Source: Strongylocentrotus purpuratus (taxonomy: Eukaryota; Echinodermata; Echinoidea; Camarodonta; Strongylocentrotidae). Taken from it: a stretch of 64,000 bases of DNA. Shown here piece after piece: positions 13,614-27,493 of this stretch. The position numbers were made by a program, and so were the translations under genes. The stretch lies in NCBI RefSeq assembly GCF_000002235.5, contig NW_022145611.1:21202114-21266113 (forward strand), given 5' to 3'. The notes under the pieces are model-generated. The model did no database searches. It saw nothing but the letters and a program-made list of their open reading frames with translations, and had not been told where the DNA came from. The first letter of the stretch is position 1. Each line of letters starts with the position of its first letter.

Positions 13614-16600
13614 TCAATATTTGAAAAACCCCACTTTTTGGACAAAATTGTAAGGTCCGGAGTGGTTAAGCATTTTTTGAGATAAAAAGTGAAAATAATG
13701 CAATAGACTAGTTTCTTCACAATTAATGTTCCCATATGTCATGAGATGGAGTATGACCCCCTTTGAGCTTCTGTAGGGGCATAGTGACAAATCTTGAAAA
13801 TATTTGAAAAACCCCACTTTTTGGACAAAATGGCAAGGGATTAGTTCAGCATTTTTGGAGGAAAAAGTGAATTTATCAAATGAAAAAATTTGTATACAGT
13901 AGCCTAATTTTCTCACAATAAATGTCCCTAAATGCAATGAGAAGGAATATGACCCCCGTTTCGCTTCTACAGTGGCATCGGGGCAAATCTTGTAAATATT
14001 TGAAAAACCTCACTTTTTGGACAAAATTGTAAGGTCCGGAGTGGTTAAGCATTTTTTGAGATAAAAAGTGAAAATAATTCAATAGACTATTTTCCTCACA
14101 ATTAATGTCCCTATATGTCATGTGATGGAGTATGACCCCCTTTGAGCTTCTGTAGGGGCATAGTGACAAATCTTGAAAATATTTGAAAAACCCCACTTTT
14201 TGGACAAAATGGCAAGGGATTAGTTCAGCATTTTTGGAGGAAAAAGTGAATTTATCAAATGAAAAAATTTGTATACAGTAGCCTAATTTTCTCACAATAA
14301 ATGTCCCTAAATGCAATGAGAAGGAATATGACCCCCGTTTCGCTTCTACAGTGGCATCGGGGCAAATCTTGTAAATATTTGAAAAACTTCACTTTTTGGA
14401 CAAAATTGTAAGGTCCGGAGTGGTTAAGCATTTTTTGAGATAAAAAGTGAAAATAATTCAATAGACTATTTTCATCACAATTAATGTCCCTATATGTCAT
14501 GTGATGGAGTATGACCCCCGTTGCACTTCTGTAGGGGCATAGGAACAAATCTTGTCAATATTTGAAAAACCCCACTTTTTGGACAAAATTGTAAGGTCCG
14601 GAGTGGTTAAGCATTTTTTGAGATAAAAAGTGAAAATAATTCAATAGACTATTTTCCTCACAATTAATGTCCCTATATGTCATGTGATGGAGTATGACCC
14701 CCGTTGCACTTCTGTAGGGGCATAGGAACAAATCTTGTCAATATTTGAAAAACCCCACTTTTTGGACAAAATTGTAAGGTCCGGAGTGGTTAAGCATTTT
14801 TTGAGATAAAAAGTGAAAATAATGCAATAGACTAGTTTCTTCACAATTAATGTTCCCATATGTCATGAGATGGAGTATGACCCCCTTTGAGCTTCTGTAG
14901 GGGCATAGTGACAAATCTTGAAAATATTTGAAAAACCCCACTTTTTGGACAAAATGGCAAGGGATTAGTTCAGCATTTTTGGAGGAAAAAGTGAATTTAT
15001 CAAATGAAAAAATTTGTATACAGTAGCCTAATTTTCTCACAATAAATGTCCCTAAATGCAATGAGAAGGAATATGACCCCCGTTTCGCTTCTACAGTGGC
15101 ATCGGGGCAAATCTTGTAAATATTTGAAAAACCTCACTTTTTGGACAAAATTGTAAGGTCCGGAGTGGTTAAGCATTTTTTGAGATAAAAAGTGAAAATA
15201 ATTCAATAGACTATTTTCCTCACAATTAATGTCCCTATATGTCATGTGATGGAGTATGACCCCCGTTGCACTTCTGTAGGGGCATAGGAACAAATCTTGT
15301 CAATATTTGAAAAACCCCACTTTTTGGACAAAATTGTAAGGTCCGGAGTGGTTAAGCATTTTTTGAGATAAAAAGTGAAAATAATGCAATAGACTAGTTT
15401 CTTCACAATTAATGTTCCCATATGTCATGAGATGGAGTATGACCCCCTTTGAGCTTCTGTAGGGGCATAGTGACAAATCTTGAAAATATTTGAAAAACCC
15501 CACTTTTTGGACAAAATGGCAAGGGATTAGTTCAGCATTTTTGGAGGAAAAAGTGAATTTATCAAATGAAAAAATTTGTATACAGTAGCCTAATTTTCTC
15601 ACAATAAATGTCCCTAAATGCAATGAGAAGGAATATGACCCCCGTTTCGCTTCTACAGTGGCATCGGGGCAAATCTTGTAAATATTTAAAAAACCTCACT
15701 TTTTGGACAAAATTGTAAGGTCCGGAGTGGTTAAGCATTTTTTGAGGTAAAAAGTGAAAATAATTCAATAGACTATTTTCCTCACAATTAATGTCCCTAT
15801 ATGTCATGTGATGGAGTATGACCCCCGTTGCACTTCTGTAGGGGCATAGGAACAAATCTTGTCAATATTTGAAAAACCCCACTTTTTGGACAAAATTGTA
15901 AGGTCCGGAGTGGTTAAGCATTTTTTGAGATAAAAAGTGAAAATAATTCAATAGACTATTTTCCTCACAATTAATGTCCCTATATGTCATGTGATGGAGT
16001 ATGACCCCCGTTGCACTTCTGTAGGGGCATAGGAACAAATCTTGTCAATATTTGAAAAACCCCACTTTTTGGACAAAATTGTAAGGTCCGGAGTGGTTAA
16101 GCATTTTTTGAGATAAAAAGTGAAAATAATGCAATAGACTAGTTTCTTCACAATTAATGTTCCCATATGTCATGAGATGGAGTATGACCCCCTTTGAGCT
16201 TCTGTAGGGGCATAGTGACAAATCTTGAAAATATTTGAAAAACCCCACTTTTTGGACAAAATGGCAAGGGATTAGTTCAGCATTTTTGGAGGAAAAAGTG
16301 AATTTATCAAATGAAAAAATTTGTATACAGTAGCCTAATTTTCTCACAATAAATGTCCCTAAATGCAATGAGAAGGAATATGACCCCCGTTTCGCTTCTA
16401 CAGTGGCATCGGGGCAAATCTTGTAAATATTTGAAAAACCTCACTTTTTGGACAAAATTGTAAGGTCCGGAGTGGTTAAGCATTTTTTGAGATAAAAAGT
16501 GAAAATAATTCAATAGACTATTTTCCTCACAATTAATGTCCCTATATGTCATGTGATGGAGTATGACCCCCGTTGCACTTCTGTAGGGGCATAGGAACAA

Positions 16601-19600
16601 ATCTTGTCAATATTTGAAAAACCCCACTTTTTTGACAAAATTGTAAGGTCCGGAGTGGTTAAGAATTTTTTGAGATAAAAAGTGAAAATAATGCAATAGA
16701 CTAGTTTCTTCACAATTAATGTTCCCATATGTCATGAGATGGAGTATGACCCCCTTTGAGCTTCTGTAGGGGCATAGTGACAAATCTTGAAAATATTTGA
16801 AAAACCCCACTTTTTGGACAAAATGGCAAGGGATTAGTTCAGCATTTTTGGAGGAAAAAGTGAATTTATCAAATGAAAAAATTTGTATACAGTAGCCTAA
16901 TTTTCTCACAATAAATGTCCCTAAATGCAATGAGAAGGAATATGACCCCCGTTTCGCTTCTACAGTGGCATCGGGGCAAATCTTCTAAATATTTAAAAAA
17001 CCTCACTTTTTGGACAAAATTGTAAGGTCCGGAGTGGTTAAGCATTTTTTGAGGTAAAAAGTGAAAATAATTCAATAGACTATTTTCCTCACAATTAATG
17101 TCCCTATATGTCATGTGATGGAGTATGACCCCCGTTGCACTTCTGTAGGGGCATAGGAACAAATCTTGTCAATATTTGAAAAACCCCACTTTTTGGACAA
17201 AATTGTAAGGTCCGGAGTGGTTAAGCATTTTTTGAGATAAAAAGTGAAAATAATTCAATAGACTATTTTCCTCACAATTAATGTCCCTATATGTCATGTG
17301 ATGGAGTATGACCCCCGTTGCACTTCTGTAGGGGCATAGGAACAAATCTTGTCAATATTTGAAAAACCCCACTTTTTGGACAAAATTGTAAGGGATTAGT
17401 TCAGCATTTTTGGAGGAAAAAGTGAATTTATCAAATGAAAAAATTTGTATACAGTAGCCTAATTTTCTCACAATAAATGTCCCTAAATGCAATGAGAAGG
17501 AATATGACCCCCGTTTCGCTTCTACAGTGGCATCGGGGCAAATCTTGTAAATATTTGAAAAACTTCACTTTTTGGACAAAATTGTAAGGTCCGGAGTGGT
17601 TAAGCATTTTTTGAGATAAAAAGTGAAAATAATTCAATAGACTATTTTCCTCACAATTAATGTCCCTATATGTCATGTGATGGAGTATGACCCCCGTTGC
17701 ACTTCTGTAGGGGCATAGGAACAAATCTTGTCAATATTTGAAAAACCCCACTTTTTGGACAAAATTGTAAGGTCCGGAGTGGTTAAGCATTTTTTGAGAT
17801 AAAAAGTGAAAATAATTTAATAGACTAGTTTCTTCACAATTAATGTTCCCATATGTCATGAGATGGAGTATGACCCCCTTTGAGCTTCTGTAGGGGCATA
17901 GTGACAAATCTTGAAAATATTTGAAAAACCCCACTTTTTGGACAAAATGGCAAGGGATTAGTTCAGCATTTTTGGAGGAAAAAGTGAATTTATCAAATGA
18001 AAAAATTTGTATACAGTAGCCTAATTTTCTCACAATAAATGTCCCTAAATGCAATGAGAAGGAATATGACCCCCGTTTCGCTTCTACAGTGGCATCGGGG
18101 CAAATCTTGTAAATATTTGAAAAACCTCACTTTTTGGACAAAATTGTAAGGTCCGGAGTGGTTGAGCATTTTTTGAGGTAAAAAGTGAAAATAATTCAAT
18201 AGACTATTTTCCTCACAATTAATGTCCCTATATGTCATGTGATGGAGTATGACCCCCGTTGCACTTCTGTAGGGGCATAGGAACAAATCTTGTCAATATT
18301 TGAAAAACCCCACTTTTTGGACAAAATGGCAAGGGATTAGTTCAGCATTTTTGGAGGAAAAAGTGAATTTATCAAATGAAAAAATTTGTATACAGTAGCC
18401 TAATTTTCTCACAATAAATGTCCCTAAATGCAATGAGAAGGAATATGACCCCCGTTTCGCTTCTACAGTGGCATCGGGGCAAATCTTGTAAATATTTGAA
18501 AAACCTCACTTTTTGGACAAAATTGTAAGGTCCGGAGTGGTTAAGCATTTTTTGAGGTAAAAAGTGAAAATAATTCAATAGACTATTTTCCCCACAATTA
18601 ATGTCCCTATATGTCATGTGATGGAGTATGACCCCCGTTGCACTTCTGTAGGGGCATAGGAACAAATCTTGTCAATATTTGAAAAACCCCACTTTTTGGA
18701 CAAAATTGTAAGGTCCGGAGTGGTTAAGCATTTTTTGAGATAAAAAGTGAAAATAATGCAATAGACTAGTTTCTTCACAATTAATGTTCCCATATGTCAT
18801 GAGATGGAGTATGACCCCCTTTGAGCTTCTGTAGGGGCATAGTGACAAATCTTGAAAATATTTGAAAAACCCCACTTTTTGGACAAAATGGCAAGGGATT
18901 AGTTCAGCATTTTTGGAGGAAAAAGTGAATTTATCAAATGAAAAAATTTGTATACAGTAGCCTAATTTTCTCACAATAAATGTCCCTAAATGCAATGAGA
19001 AGAAATATGACCCCGGTTTCGCTTCTACAGTGGCATCGGGGCAAATCTTGTAAATATTTGAAAAACCTCACTTTTTGGACAAAATTGTAAGGTCCGGAGT
19101 GGTTAAGCATTTTTTGAGATAAAAAGTGAAAATAATTCAATAGACTATTTTCCTCACAATTAATGTCCCTATATGTCATGTGATGGAGTATGACCCCCGT
19201 TGCACTTCTGTAGGGGCATAGGAACAAATCTTGTCAATATTTGAAAAACCCCACTTTTTTGACAAAATTGTAAGGTCCGGAGTGGTTAAGAATTTTTTGA
19301 GATAAAAAGTGAAAATAATGCAATAGACTAGTTTCTTCACAATTAATGTTCCCATATGTCATGAGATGGAGTATGACCCCCTTTGAGCTTCTGTAGGGGC
19401 ATAGTGACAAATCTTGAAAATATTTGAAAAACCCCACTTTTTGGACAAAATGGCAAGGGATTAGTTCAGCATTTTTGGAGGAAAAAGTGAATTTATCAAA
19501 TGAAAAAATTTGTATACAGTAGCCTAATTTTCTCACAATAAATGTCTCTAAATGCAATGAGAAGGAATATGACCCCCGTTTCGCTTCTACAGTGGCATCG

Positions 19601-20802
19601 GGGCAAATCTTCTAAATATTTAAAAAACCTCACTTTTTGGACAAAATTGTAAGGTCCGGAGTGGTTAAGCATTTTTTGAGGTAAAAAGTGAAAATAATTC
19701 AATAGACTATTTTCCTCACAATTAATGTCCCTATATGTCATGTGATGGAGTATGACCCCCGTTGCACTTCTGTAGGGGCATAGGAACAAATCTTGTCAAT
19801 ATTTGAAAAACCCCACTTTTTGGACAAAATTGTAAGGTCCGGAGTGGTTAAGCATTTTTTGAGATAAAAAGTGAAAATAATTCAATAGACTATTTTCCTC
19901 ACAATTAATGTCCCTATATGTCATGTGATGGAGTATGACCCCCGTTGCACTTCTGTAGGGGCATAGGAACAAATCTTGTCAATATTTGAAAAACCCCACT
20001 TTTTGGACAAAATTGTAAGGTCCGGAGTGGTTAAGCATTTTTTGAGATAAAAAGTGAAAATAATGCAATAGACTAGTTTCTTCACAATTAATGTTCCCAT
20101 ATGTCATGAGATGGAGTATGACCCCCTTTGAGCTTCTGTAGGGGCATAGTGACAAATCTTGAAAATATTTGAAAAACCCCACTTTTTGGACAAAATGGCA
20201 AGGGATTAGTTCAGCATTTTTGGAGGAAAAAGTGAATTTATCAAATGAAAAAATTTGTATACAGTAGCCTAATTTTCTCACAATAAATGTCCCTAAATGC
20301 AATGAGAAGAAATATGACCCCGGTTTCGCTTCTACAGTGGCATCGGGGCAAATCTTGTAAATATTTGAAAAACCTCACTTTTTGGACAAAATTGTAAGGT
20401 CCGGAGTGGTTAAGCATTTTTTGAGATAAAAAGTGAAAATAATTCAATAGACTATTTTCCTCACAATTAATGTCCCTATATGTCATGTGATGGAGTATGA
20501 CCCCCGTTGCACTTCTGTAGGGGCATAGGAACAAATCTTGTCAATATTTGAAAAACCCCACTTTTTTGACAAAATTGTAAGGTCCGGAGTGGTTAAGAAT
20601 TTTTTGAGATAAAAAGTGAAAATAATGCAATAGACTAGTTTCTTCACAATTAATGTTCCCATATGTCATGAGATGGAGTATGACCCCCTTTGAGCTTCTG
20701 TAGGGGCATAGTGACAAATCTTGAAAATATTTGAAAAACCCCACTTTTTGGACAAAATGGCAAGGGATTAGTTCAGCATTTTTGGAGGAAAAAGTGAATT
20801 TA

Positions 20803-23800
20803 TCAAATGAAAAAATTTGTATACAGTAGCCTAGTTTTCTCACAATAAATGTCTCTAAATGCAACGAGAAGGAATATGACCCCCGTTTCGCTTCTACAGT
20901 GGCATCGGGGCAAATCTTCTAAATATTTAAAAAACCTCACTTTTTGGACAAAATTGTAAGGTCCGGAGTGGTTAAGCATTTTTTGAGGTAAAAAGTGAAA
21001 ATAATTCAATAGACTATTTTCCTCACAATTAATGTCCCTATATGTCATGTGATGGAGTATGACCCCCGTTGCACTTCTGTAGGGGCATAGGAACAAATCT
21101 TGTCCATATTTGAAAAACCCCACTTTTTGGACAAAATTGTAAGGTCCGGAGTGGTTAAGCATTTTTTGAGATAAAAAGTGAAAATAATTCAATAGACTAT
21201 TTTCCTCACAATTAATGTCCCTATATGTCATGTGATGGAGTATGACCCCCGTTGCACTTCTGTAGGGGCATAGGAACAAATCTTGTCAATATTTGAAAAA
21301 CCCCACTTTTTGGACAAAATTGTAAGGGATTAGTTCAGCATTTTTGGAGGAAAAAGTGAATTTATCAAATGAAAAAATTTGTATACAGTAGCCTAATTTT
21401 CTCACAATAAATGTCCCTAAATGCAATGAGAAGGAATATGACCCCCGTTTCGCTTCTACAGTGGCATCGGGGCAAATCTTGTAAATATTTGAAAAACTTC
21501 ACTTTTTGGACAAAATTGTAAGGTCCGGAGTGGTTAAGCATTTTTTGAGATAAAAAGTGAAAATAATTCAATAGACTATTTTCCTCACAATTAATGTCCC
21601 TATATGTCATGTGATGGAGTATGACCCCCGTTGCACTTCTGTAGGGGCATAGGAACAAATCTTGTCAATATTTGAAAAACCCCACTTTTTGGACAAAATT
21701 GTAAGGTCCGGAGTGGTTAAGCATTTTTTGAGATAAAAAGTGAAAATAATTAATAGACTAGTTTCTTCACAATTAATGTTCCCATATGTCATGAGATGGA
21801 GTATGACCCCCTTTGAGCTTCTGTAGGGGCATAGTGACAAATCTTGAAAATATTTGAAAAACCCCACTTTTTGGACAAAATGGCAAGGGATTAGTTCAGC
21901 ATTTTTGGAGGAAAAAGTGAATTTATCAAATGAAAAAATTTGTATACAGTAGCCTAATTTTCTCACAATAAATGTCCCTAAATGCAATGAGAAGGAATAT
22001 GACCCCCGTTTCGCTTCTACAGTGGCATCGGGGCAAATCTTGTAAATATTTGAAAAACCTCACTTTTTGGACAAAATTGTAAGGTCCGGAGTGGTTGAGC
22101 ATTTTTTGAGGTAAAAAGTGAAAATAATTCAATAGACTATTTTCCTCACAATTAATGTCCCTATATGTCATGTGATGGAGTATGACCCCCGTTGCACTTC
22201 TGTAGGGGCATAGGAACAAATCTTGTCAATATTTGAAAAACCCCACTTTTTGGACAAAATGGCGAGGGATTAGTTCAGCATTTTTGGAGGAAAAAGTGAA
22301 TTTATCAAATGAAAAAATTTGTATACAGTAGCCTAATTTTCTCACAATAAATGTCCCTAAATGCAATGAGAAGGAATATGACCCCCGTTTCGCTTCTACA
22401 GTGGCATCGGGGCAAATCTTGTAAATATTTGAAAAACCTCACTTTTTGGACAAAATTGTAAGGTCCGGAGTGGTTAAGCATTTTTTGAGGTAAAAAGTGA
22501 AAATAATTCAATAGACTATTTTCCTCACAATTAATGTCCCTATATGTCATGAGGTGGAGTATGACCCCCGTTTCGCCTCTACAGGGGCATCGAGGCGAAT
22601 CTTGTCAATATTTGATGAATCTCACTTTTTGGACAAAATTGTAAGGTCCGGAGTGGTTAAGCATTTTTTGAGATAAAGAGCGAAAATAATGCAATAGACT
22701 AGTTTCTTCACAATTAATGTTCCCATATGTCATGAGATGGAGTATGACCCCCTTTGAGCTTCTGTAGGGGCATAGTGACAAATCTTGAAAATATTTGAAA
22801 AACCCCACTTTTTGGACAAAATGGCAAGGGATTAGTTCAGCATTTTTGGAGGAAAAAGTGAATTTATCAAATGAAAAAATTTGTATACAGTAGCCTAATT
22901 TTCTCACAATAAATGTCCCTAAATGCAATGAGAAGGAATATGACCCCCGTTTCGCTTCTACAGTGGCATCGGGGCAAATCTTGTAAATATTTGAAAAACT
23001 TCACTTTTTGGACAAAATTGTAAGGTCCGGAGTGGTTAAGCATTTTTTGAGATAAAAAGTGAAAATAATTCAATAGACTATTTTCCTCACAATTAATGTC
23101 CCTATATGTCATGTGATGGAGTATGACCCCCGTTGCACTTCTGTAGGGGCATAGGAACAAATCTTGTCCATATTTGAAAAACCCCACTTTTTGGACAAAA
23201 TTGTAAGGTCCGGAGTGGTTAAGCATTTTTTGAGATAAAAAGTGAAAATAATTCAATAGACTATTTTCCTCACAATTAATGTCCCTATATGTCATGTGAT
23301 GGAGTATGACCCCCGTTGCACTTCTGTAGGGGCATAGGAACAAATCTTGTCAATATTTGAAAAACCCCACTTTTTGGACAAAATTGTAAGGGATTAGTTC
23401 AGCATTTTTGGAGGAAAAAGTGAATTTATCAAATGAAAAAATTTGTATACAGTAGCCTAATTTTCTCACAATAAATGTCCCTAAATGCAATGAGAAGGAA
23501 TATGACCCCCGTTTCGCTTCTACAGTGGCATCGGGGCAAATCTTGTAAATATTTGAAAAACTTCACTTTTTGGACAAAATTGTAAGGTCCGGAGTGGTTA
23601 AGCATTTTTTGAGATAAAAAGTGAAAATAATTCAATAGACTATTTTCCTCACAATTAATGTCCCTATATGTCATGTGATGGAGTATGACCCCCGTTGCAC
23701 TTCTGTAGGGGCATAGGAACAAATCTTGTCAATATTTGAAAAACCCCACTTTTTGGACAAAATTGTAAGGTCCGGAGTGGTTAAGCATTTTTTGAGATAA

Positions 23801-24930
23801 AAAGTGAAAATAATGCAATAGACTAGTTTCTTCACAATTAATGTTCCCATATGTCATGAGATGGAGTATGACCCCCTTTGAGCTTCTGTAGGGGCATAGT
23901 GACAAATCTTGAAAATATTTGAAAAACCCCACTTTTTGGACAAAATGGCAAGGGATTAGTTCAGCATTTTTGGAGGAAAAAGTGAATTTATCAAATGAAA
24001 AAATTTGTATACAGTAGCCTAATTTTCTCACAATAAATGTCCCTAAATGCAATGAGAAGGAATATGACCCCCGTTTCGCTTCTACAGTGGCATCGGGGCA
24101 AATCTTGTAAATATTTGAAAAACCTCACTTTTTGGACAAAATTGTAAGGTCCGGAGTGGTTGAGCATTTTTTGAGGTAAAAAGTGAAAATAATTCAATAG
24201 ACTATTTTCCTCACAATTAATGTCCCTATATGTCATGTGATGGAGTATGACCCCCGTTGCACTTCTGTAGGGGCATAGGAACAAATCTTGTCAATATTTG
24301 AAAAACCCCACTTTTTGGACAAAATGGCAAGGGATTAGTTCAGCATTTTTGGAGGAAAAAGTGAATTTATCAAATGAAAAAATTTGTATACAGTAGCCTA
24401 ATTTTCTCACAATAAATGTCCCTAAATGCAATGAGAAGGAATATGACCCCCGTTTCGCTTCTACAGTGGCATCGGGGCAAATCTTGTAAATATTTGAAAA
24501 ACCTCACTTTTTGGACAAAATTGTAAGGTCCGGAGTGGTTGAGCATTTTTTGAGGTAAAAAGTGAAAATAATTCAATAGACTATTTTCCTCACAATTAAT
24601 GTCCCTATATGTCATGTGATGGAGTATGACCCCCGTTGCACTTCTGTAGGGGCATAGGAACAAATCTTGTCAATATTTGAAAAACCCCACTTTTTGGACA
24701 AAATGGCAAGGGATTAGTTCAGCATTTTTGGAGGAAAAAGTGAATTTATCAAATGATAAAATTTGTATACAGTAGCCTAATTTTCTCACAATAAATGTCC
24801 CTAAATACAATGAGAAGGAATATGACCCCCGTTTCGCTTCTACAGTGGCATCGGGGCAAATCTTCTAAATATTTAAAAAACCTCACTTTTTGGACAAAAT
24901 TGTAAGGTCCGGAGTGGTTAAGCATTTTTT
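20803..24930. repeat. Two tandem copies of a block of about 2,064 bp inside the satellite
   Basis: Landmarks at 20803, 21365 and 21926 recur at 22867, 23429 and 23991, an offset of 2,064-2,065 bp. The block holds a mixed run of about eleven monomers, and both copies carry the same rare change CTTGTCCATATTTG. This indicates a block duplication after the basic higher-order units had formed. Confidence 0.75.
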
Positions 24931-27492
24931 GAGGTAAAAAGTGAAAATAATTCAATAGACTATTTTCCTCACAATTAATGTCCCTATATGTCATGAGGTG
25001 GAGTATGACCCCCGTTTCGCCTCTACAGGGGCATCGAGGCGAATCTTGTCAATATTTGATGAATCTCACTTTTTGGACAAAATTGTAAGGTCCGGAGTGG
25101 TTAAGCATTTTTTGAGATAAAGAGCGAAAATAATGCAATAGACTAGTTTCTTCACAATTAATGTTCCCATATGTCATGAGATGGAGTATGACCCCCTTTG
25201 AGCTTCTGTAGGGGCATAGTGACAAATCTTGAAAATATTTGAAAAACCCCACTTTTTGGACAAAATGGCAAGGGATTAGTTCAGCATTTTTGGAGGAAAA
25301 AGTGAATTTATCAAATGAAAAAATTTGTATACAGTAGCCTTATTTTCTCACAATAAATGTCCCTAAATGCAATGAGAAGGAATATGACCCCCGTTTCGCT
25401 TCTACAGTGGCATCGGGGCAAATCTTGTAAATATTTGAAAAACTTCACTTTTTGGACAAAATTGTAAGGTCCGGAGTGGTTAAGCATTTTTTGAGATAAA
25501 AAGTGAAAATAATTCAATAGACTATTTTCCTCACAATTAATGTCCCTATATGTCATGTGATGGAGTATGACCCCCGTTGCACTTCTGTAGGGGCATAGGA
25601 ACAAATCTTGTCAATATTTGAAAAACCCCACTTTTTGGACAAAATTGTAAGGTCCGGAGTGGTTAAGCATTTTTTGAGATAAAAAGTGAAAATAATGCAA
25701 TAGACTAGTTTCTTCACAATTAATGTTCCCATATGTCATGAGATGGAGTATGACCCCCTTTGAGCTTCTGTAGGGGCATAGTGACAAATCTTGAAAATAT
25801 TTGAAAAACCCCACTTTTTGGACAAAATGGCAAGGGATTAGTTCAGCATTTTTGGAGGAAAAAGTGAATTTATCAAATGAAAAAATTTGTATACAGTAGC
25901 CTAATTTTCTCACAATAAATGTCCCTAAATGCAATGAGAAGGAATATGACCCCCGTTTCGCTTCTACAGTGGCATCGGGGCAAATCTTGTAAATATTTGA
26001 AAAACCTCACTTTTTGGACAAAATTGTAAGGTCCGGAGTGGTTGAGCATTTTTTGAGGTAAAAAGTGAAAATAATTCAATAGACTATTTTCCTCACAATT
26101 AATGTCCCTATATGTCATGTGATGGAGTATGACCCCCGTTGCACTTCTGTAGGGGCATAGGAACAAATCTTGTCAATATTTGAAAAACCCCACTTTTTGG
26201 ACAAAATGGCAAGGGATTAGTTCAGCATTTTTGGAGGAAAAAGTGAATTTATCAAATGAAAAAATTTGTATACAGTAGCCTAATTTTCTCACAATAAATG
26301 TCCCTAAATGCAATGAGAAGGAATATGACCCCCGTTTCGCTTCTACAGTGGCATCGGGGCAAATCTTGTAAATATTTGAAAAACCTCACTTTTTGGACAA
26401 AATTGTAAGGTCCGGAGTGGTTGAGCATTTTTTGAGGTAAAAAGTGAAAATAATTCAATAGACTATTTTCCTCACAATTAATGTCCCTATATGTCATGTG
26501 ATGGAGTATGACCCCCGTTGCACTTCTGTAGGGGCATAGGAACAAATCTTGTCAATATTTGAAAAACCCCACTTTTTGGACAAAATGGCAAGGGATTAGT
26601 TCAGCATTTTTGGAGGAAAAAGTGAATTTATCAAATGATAAAATTTGTATACAGTAGCCTAATTTTCTCACAATAAATGTCCCTAAATACAATGAGAAGG
26701 AATATGACCCCCGTTTCGCTTCTACAGTGGCATCGGGGCAAATCTTCTAAATATTTAAAAAACCTCACTTTTTGGACAAAATTGTAAGGTCCGGAGTGGT
26801 TAAGCATTTTTTGAGGTAAAAAGTGAAAATAATTCAATAGACTATTTTCCTCACAATTAATGTCCCTATATGTCATGAGGTGGAGTATGACCCCCGTTTC
26901 GCCTCTACAGGGGCATCGAGGCGAATCTTGTCAATATTTGATGAATCTCACTTTTTGGACAAAATTGTAAGGTCCGGAGTGGTTAAGCATTTTTTGAGAT
27001 AAAGAGCGAAAATAATGCAATAGACTAGTTTCTTCACAATTAATGTTCCCATATGTCATGAGATGGAGTATGACCCCCTTTGAGCTTCTGTAGGGGCATA
27101 GTGACAAATCTTGAAAATATTTGAAAAACCCCACTTTTTGGACAAAATGGCAAGGGATTAGTTCAGCATTTTTGGAGGAAAAAGTGAATTTATCAAATGA
27201 AAAAATTTGTATACAGTAGCCTAATTTTCTCACAATAAATGTCCCTAAATGCAATGAGAAGGAATATGACCCCCGTTTCGCTTCTACAGTGGCATCAAGG
27301 CAAATCTTGTAAATATTTGAAAAACCTCACTTTTTGGACAAAATTGTAAGGTCCGGAGTGGTTAAGCATTTTTTTAGATAAAAAGTGAAAATAATTCAAT
27401 AGACTATTTTCCTCACAATTAATGTCCCTATATGTCATGAGATGGAGTATGACCCCCTGTTGCACTTCTGTAGGGGCATAGGAACAAATCTT
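23729..27492. repeat. Two tandem copies of a block of about 1,882 bp inside the satellite
   Basis: Landmarks at 23729, 23991, 24370, 24749 and 25049 recur at 25611, 25873, 26252, 26631 and 26931, each offset by 1,882 bp. Both copies share private variants: TAAAGAGCGAAAATAATG, a B monomer with AAATGATAAAATTTG, and a divergent monomer with TTTCGCCTCTACAGGGGC and TTTGATGAATCTC. The divergent monomer is also present at about 22550-22625. Confidence 0.8.
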
Positions 27493-27493
27493 G

